Assembly: GCA_018398765.1 (NCBI GenBank)
Contig: JAHBMJ010001121.1
Coordinates: 24,009-35,858 of the forward strand
Direction: 5' to 3'
Origin: Chromera velia
Lineage: Eukaryota > Sar > Chromeraceae
DNA length: 11,850 nt
Numbering within the stretch: the stretch's first letter is position 1; every line of letters begins with the position of its first letter. The notes under the pieces were generated by a model that saw nothing but the letters and a program-made list of their open reading frames with translations, did no database searches and was not told where the DNA came from. Position numbers and translations under genes: made by a program. Shown one piece after another: positions 8,711 through 11,850 of this stretch.

Positions 8711-8751
<41 letters not shown>

Positions 8752-10379
8752 CCCTGGGTGTTGCAGCAAGACGAACACGCGGCCTGAGATGTTCTTTGTG
8801 GACGTTCCCGGACTCGGCTTCGCTACTGAGACGGGTGCAGGGAAGATAGACTCTTGGAGGGGACTGCATCAACGGTATCTGTCTGCAAGGTGGGTGGGCG
8901 GGGGGGTGGGAGGGTCATTCGGTCGGGTTGCGGTCTTTCTTTCTGCAGAGTTGTGTTGGCTTCTCTGCCCGGTCTGTCTCTTCTGTCTTCTGCGCAGCCG
9001 GACGCGGGGCACCGAATCCATTGAATGGGAGCTGTCTGTTTGTCTGTCTTTGTCTGTGTGCTTGCAGAGAGCCGCTTCAAGTCGTGTTCCATTTGGTGGA
9101 CTCCCGTTTGGGTTTCACGAAGCATGACCTGGAGCTTTTGACTTTTGTTGAGAGGGCAAAGGCCGAACGTGCAGAGAAGGGGCTGAGGGACTTCGACTAC
9201 CGGCCTGTGCTGACGAAGAGCGACCGTCTGAAGACAGAATCGAAAGTTCGAAAGTCTGCGGCCAGCATCAAGTGAGTAAGTCCGTGAGGGAGGGAAAAAA
9301 GTAGTGTGTGTGGGAGCGTGAGTGAATGCCTGTCTCTCTCTCGCTCACTCGCTCTCTCTGAGCGGGTGTGGGTGTGTGTGTTTACGCGCAGGTGTTTACG
9401 CGCAGGTGTTTGCGCGCCGGTTTGTGTGTGTGTGTGTGTGTGTGTGAAGTTATGTGGTGTTTTCATGCGCGAGTGTTTCCCATTCTGACTGCAGGGAAGT
9501 CTTAAAGGAACGCGGATGGCGGTATGAGTCATCACCGTACGAGAGCGGGGCGGAAGAAGAGAAGGGGAGCGTAGTCCAACCGGTGGTTGTGACGTGTTCG
9601 AAGAAAGGACAACTGACGGGCAGGGATCAAATATGGAAGTGAGTGCATGGGAGGGGAAAGAGGAATCGAGAATGATTGGGATGGATGCAGGTTGTTTTGT
9701 ATGTGTGTGTGTCTGCTTTTTTTGTAGAGCGAGGGAGTGCCGGTGTTCATTCTTTTGAGAAAGAGAGCGTTTGTCGGTCACTCCATCTGTCTGTCTAGCC
9801 CGACGATGCATACAGGTGTTTGACCATGTTGCGGGTTCTTTCACTATTCTGTTGTGTGCTCGGAGATTTCTGAAAGGAAGGAAAGAGCCTCATCGACGTC
9901 CTTGGCTCTCAGTGCTGCAGCCAGGCAAATGATGACATGGCATGAATCAAGCAGGTGTTTATGTGCATGCATGACCTTGCTGGTGGATGCACCGAGTCCG
10001 TCCGTGCAGGTGCTTGCGTGGTGCCATGAAGGATGCCGCCCGCGTGGCCCTCTATCGGGAAGAGGAGGAAGGGGTGCGAGAAGGGAGTGATGGAACAGTC
10101 GACGCATTGAGCGTTTCGTCGTGGCCGGACGGACAGGAGTCAGGTCACTGGATTGCGCCTGATCTTTCTCAACAGAAAGAAATGGAAGCGCGACGAAAAG
10201 CAAAGGCAGAAATGCTGGAAGGTCTCAACGAGGAGTCAGTCGAGATCGGAGGCAGTGCCGGGTTGAGTGAACCTATTTTCGTAAGAGAAGACCGGACAGG
10301 GAGGAGGGAAGGGAAAAGGGGTGAGGGATTCTTGAATGAAGATGAAGTAAAGGTGAAGGAGAGACAAAAATCAGATTGA
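8073..10379 (+). CDS. engB: EngB/YihA/YsxC-family ribosome-assembly GTPase
   Basis: TRAFAC-class GTPase. In bacteria this family assists large-subunit ribosome assembly; nuclear copies in algae and plants usually serve an organelle. From Met 8073 the five-exon product is 373 residues. G1 is GRSNVGKS (residues 51-58), the G2/switch I region is TSDRPGHT (73-80), G3 is DVPG followed by LGFA (106-109), G4 is TKSD (184-187) and the G5 loop is SKKG (238-241). The EngB signature between G3 and G4 is present: W..L...YL..R..L, then [12 protein letters not shown]. Residues 1-30 are Ser/Arg/Leu-rich without acidic residues, like a transit peptide. Bacterial EngB is about 200 residues; here there are extra residues before G4, before G5 and in a charged tail of roughly 100 residues. 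The first exon is also open upstream to an acceptor at 8034, in phase with exon 13 of the preceding gene, so the Met may be internal to a fusion. Family assignment is firm; start is not. Confidence 0.85.
8354..8766 (+). other. EngB intron between switch I and switch II
   Basis: Donor GTCCGT, acceptor GTTGCAG, phase 2. The second half is a (TATATG)n then (GT)n cluster. No gene seen. Confidence 0.8.
8649..8750 (+). repeat. (TATATG)n plus (GT)n cluster
   Basis: Six-base TATATG/GTATAT units at about 8649-8696, followed by about 50 bases of GT, with one GTAT and one GCGT variant. Confidence 0.9.
8767..8889 (+). CDS. engB: EngB exon 2 (G3/switch II)
   Basis: The acceptor GTGTTGCAG ends at 8766; its first base completes Ser. 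DVPG is encoded at 8801-8812 and is followed by LGFA, then the conserved W..L...YL helix ([15 protein letters not shown]). The donor GTGGGT at 8890 is phase 2. The following intron, 8890-9067, is 178 bases. Confidence 0.85.
9068..9271 (+). CDS. engB: EngB exon 3 (G4, TKSD)
   Basis: The acceptor GCTTGCAG ends at 9067; its first base completes Arg. It reads [20 protein letters not shown], the family's LxDxRxGxxxxD element, and TKSD at 9213-9224. About 15 charged residues ([14 protein letters not shown]) sit before G4 where bacterial proteins have a short loop. The donor GTGAGT at 9272 is phase 2. Confidence 0.85.
9378..9419 (+). repeat. 14-base tandem repeat, three copies
   Basis: GTGTTTACGCGCAG occurs exactly at 9378-9391 and 9392-9405, with a diverged third copy at 9406-9419. 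Each ends in an AG or GG, so the repeat multiplies acceptor-like CAG sites within the intron 9272-9494. A (GT)n tract follows. Confidence 0.9.
9495..9638 (+). CDS. engB: EngB exon 4 (G5, SKKG)
   Basis: The acceptor CTGACTGCAG ends at 9494; its first base completes Lys, then [29 protein letters not shown] near the end (SKKG at 9598-9609) is the G5 strand and loop. The acidic insert before it is longer than in bacterial EngB. The donor GTGAGT at 9639 is phase 2. Confidence 0.8.
9639..10009 (+). other. EngB last intron, with an alternative acceptor
   Basis: Donor GTGAGT, acceptor CCGTGCAG. A T-run followed by GTAG ending at 9727 is another plausible acceptor. It would give a short alternative tail (ARECRCSFF then stop). 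The chosen acceptor keeps the final GTPase helix. Confidence 0.65.
10010..10379 (+). CDS. engB: EngB exon 5 (last helix and charged C-terminal tail)
   Basis: The acceptor CCGTGCAG ends at 10009; its first base completes Lys, then [20 protein letters not shown]. The stop TGA is at 10377-10379. About 23 residues finish the GTPase fold. The remaining ~100 residues are charged ([12 protein letters not shown], ending in VKERQKSD) with no family match I know. A possible donor GTAAGA lies inside the exon near 10279 but is not needed. Confidence 0.72.
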
Positions 10380-10490
10380 CAGTCAATTTCATGCTTTTGA
10401 TCGTCCTGAGGTGCAGACTCAGCATGCATGCATTTGAATTCGACTTCAGACAAAAATGAATGCATGAGGGCTATACTAGGGGTAATTTTC

Positions 10491-10549
10491 AAAAAAAAAA
10501 CAAAAAAAAAAATACGGTCTCCGGGGCAAATTTATTATTTTTTTTTTTT
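10491..10549. repeat. Poly-A / poly-T inverted pair
   Basis: A10-C-A11 at 10491-10512 and T12 at 10538-10549 are separated by 25 bases and can fold into an A:T stem. Confidence 0.8.
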
Positions 10550-10654
10550 GCTTTTCGATGATGACCTCCATCAAGACATGACAACCATATGCAACACCTT
10601 GCAACAGGAAAGCAACAGTTGTATAACAGTGCAACAATATTCATTTATCATTAG

Positions 10655-10660
10655 AATAAA
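10655..10660 (+). promoter_or_regulatory. Possible poly-A signal for EngB
   Basis: AATAAA 276 bases after the stop. Position is plausible but the region is A-rich, so chance is likely. Confidence 0.2.
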
Positions 10661-10691
10661 GAAACAACAGTATAACTTGCAGTATAACAAT

Positions 10692-10744
10692 ACTTAAACA
10701 ACACTTACTAATTTGTACAACACATCAACAACACTTAAACAACA
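10692..10744. repeat. 12-base direct repeat pair
   Basis: ACTTAAACAACA at 10692-10703 and 10733-10744, in a stretch also rich in GCAACA and CAACAC motifs from 10590 on. Confidence 0.75.
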
Positions 10745-10765
10745 AATTTTTTAGTTTGACATCAG

Positions 10766-10814
10766 AAAAAAAATAAAAAACAAAAAAGTGAAAATGATTT
10801 TTTTTTTTTTTTTT
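10766..10814. repeat. Second poly-A / poly-T inverted pair
   Basis: Broken A-run at 10766-10787 followed by T17 at 10798-10814, the same layout as at 10491-10549. Confidence 0.75.
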
Positions 10815-11397
10815 AATTACTCTTAGCGGCTATACGCGTGTGCGTCAGGTCGAACACGGGTAGTGCTAGCAAAAGGTTCAAGGTTGAAAACATGTTTATC
10901 ATTGCAATGACTATAAACCTAGCTATAAACAAAAATCAACCGAATTTAAAGATGTCCCCCGATATATGAAGCCCCGCAGTTTTAGTATTTTTTCTAGTAT
11001 AGAGTTTGGTGTATACTATAAGTTTGGTATTTCAAAGTTTAAATTGCAATTCGTGCTAGAATTTATGCCAATTAACATTTTCAGTAACTACCAGTAACTC
11101 TAGCACTAGCTTTATAGTAGTAATTCGGAGTCATCTAATATGACTAGCAATATGATGATATAACAGTTACTAACAGAAGTCATCATCATCATCATACGCC
11201 ATCGCTATCGGCCCATAATAGGCGTCTAGCGTTCGGCAAGTCACAACACGTAAGGCAGATTGTTAATTGATGGACCCTTATTTTGCAACATTTGGTAAAT
11301 AGTTTAACAACTACATTTTTTTCTCAAACTCTTCCACTTCTGGTAGGGCGTGCTTACGTATGAGCGAGGCAGAGTAAAAAGGATAAAGAGTCGACCG

Positions 11398-11459
11398 GTT
11401 TTGATAACAGCGAAGGTGAATTTAAGTATAGTAGCATCAGCCAAATTTGTTGTCAAAAC
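11398..11459. repeat. Imperfect inverted repeat
   Basis: GTTTTGATAAC (11398-11408) and GTTGTCAAAAC (11449-11459) are reverse complements with one mismatch, 40 bases apart. Confidence 0.5.
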
Positions 11460-11723
11460 GATCAAAAAATAGAGCTAGAAATGGAGTTGACTCAGGGGTT
11501 GACCATATTTCTAATGATATAGCCTCAGGCTCAGTAGCAACAACAACGATAAGGGGCTAGCTAAGAAGAGCTAGAAGGGGAGGGTAGGGGAACCCGGGAA
11601 CGGGATACCATTCGAGATGTTTGCTAGACTATAAGAACGAATATCTAGCTACACACGAAGACAGAAATAAAGACTCACGATGAAATCAATCCGTAGGTCC
11701 TTATTCCAGAGAAAGTCGTAACT

Positions 11724-11746
11724 GAGTGGCCAGCAGAGAGCCACTC
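11724..11746. repeat. Perfect 7-base hairpin
   Basis: GAGTGGC (11724-11730) and GCCACTC (11740-11746) around the nine-base loop CAGCAGAGA. Not followed by a T-run, so not a typical terminator. Confidence 0.55.
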
Positions 11747-11850
11747 CCAGAGGAAAAAACGTTCAATTCTAGCAATCGATCAAGACGAAACAATGAGAAA
11801 TTTTGTGAGTCAAAAATGCATGCGAGAGGAGACGCCTGACGGAGTCCCTG

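Larger units (their letters stand above)
10380..11850. other. A+T-rich non-coding flank
   Basis: No gene, tRNA or rRNA is recognisable. Composition changes visibly from about 10480: long A and T runs, CAACA-type low-complexity DNA, and none of the GT/CCTG repeats found in the introns. Two AATAAA motifs, short inverted repeats and a TATAAG-like element (about 11629-11635) are present. It could be intergenic DNA or a decayed mobile element. Confidence 0.6.

Noticed and set aside
9378-9419. CRISPR-like short repeats
   Set aside because: Copies are directly adjacent with no spacers, inside a eukaryotic intron.
10840-10895. tRNA-like or SINE-like boxes (GGTTCAAGG)
   Set aside because: The B-box-like sequence has no matching stems or A box at proper spacing.
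11161-11240. CATCAT run followed by a CGCCATCGC stretch, considered as a retroelement 3' end
   Set aside because: Only a vague resemblance; no reverse transcriptase frame, no tail and no target-site duplication visible.

Overview
The window looks like nuclear DNA of a protist, most likely an intron-rich alga. All recognisable coding sequence is on the + strand and is broken into short exons (about 67-435 bases) by introns of roughly 180-480 bases with GT..AG ends. The introns are full of sense-strand GT, CCTG, CT and GTAT simple repeats. I cannot name the species; a chromerid- or brown-alga-like genome is only a guess from texture. Exons were joined by hand using donor and acceptor signals and reading phase. 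None of the joins has been tested against transcripts.

Bases 1-218: no supported gene; CT and GA simple repeats, either upstream DNA or the end of an intron. Bases 219-7550: thirteen exons joining in frame into a protein of about 1,020 residues with no family I recognise. It is acidic, lysine-rich and mostly helical, with three long Glu/Asp runs. Bases 8035-10379: five exons encoding a clear EngB/YihA/YsxC GTPase, with all five G motifs, a Ser/Arg-rich leader after Met 8073 and an unusual charged C-terminal extension of about 100 residues. Bases 10380-11850: A+T-richer non-coding DNA with paired poly-A/poly-T runs, short direct and inverted repeats and possible mobile-element remains.

The main question is whether there are one or two genes. 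The last exon of the unknown protein (ending 7550, phase 1) and the first EngB exon (starting 8035, expecting phase 1) join in frame. The full 18-exon join is 4,221 bases, an open frame of 1,406 codons plus a stop, so an EngB GTPase fused to a ~1,020-residue novel N-terminal region is possible. Against this, the EngB part has a well-placed Met (8073) followed by a transit-peptide-like stretch with no acidic residues. That suggests a separate, organelle-targeted EngB gene close behind a first gene. If EngB follows its family it helps assemble the large ribosomal subunit of an organelle. I cannot assign a role to the upstream protein.

Other notable structure: the splice donors strongly favour C at +3 (GTC in 10 of 17), and five share the same eight bases GTCAGTCA. 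(GT)n tracts lie just before several acceptors. A 16-residue motif is duplicated near the N-terminus of the unknown protein.
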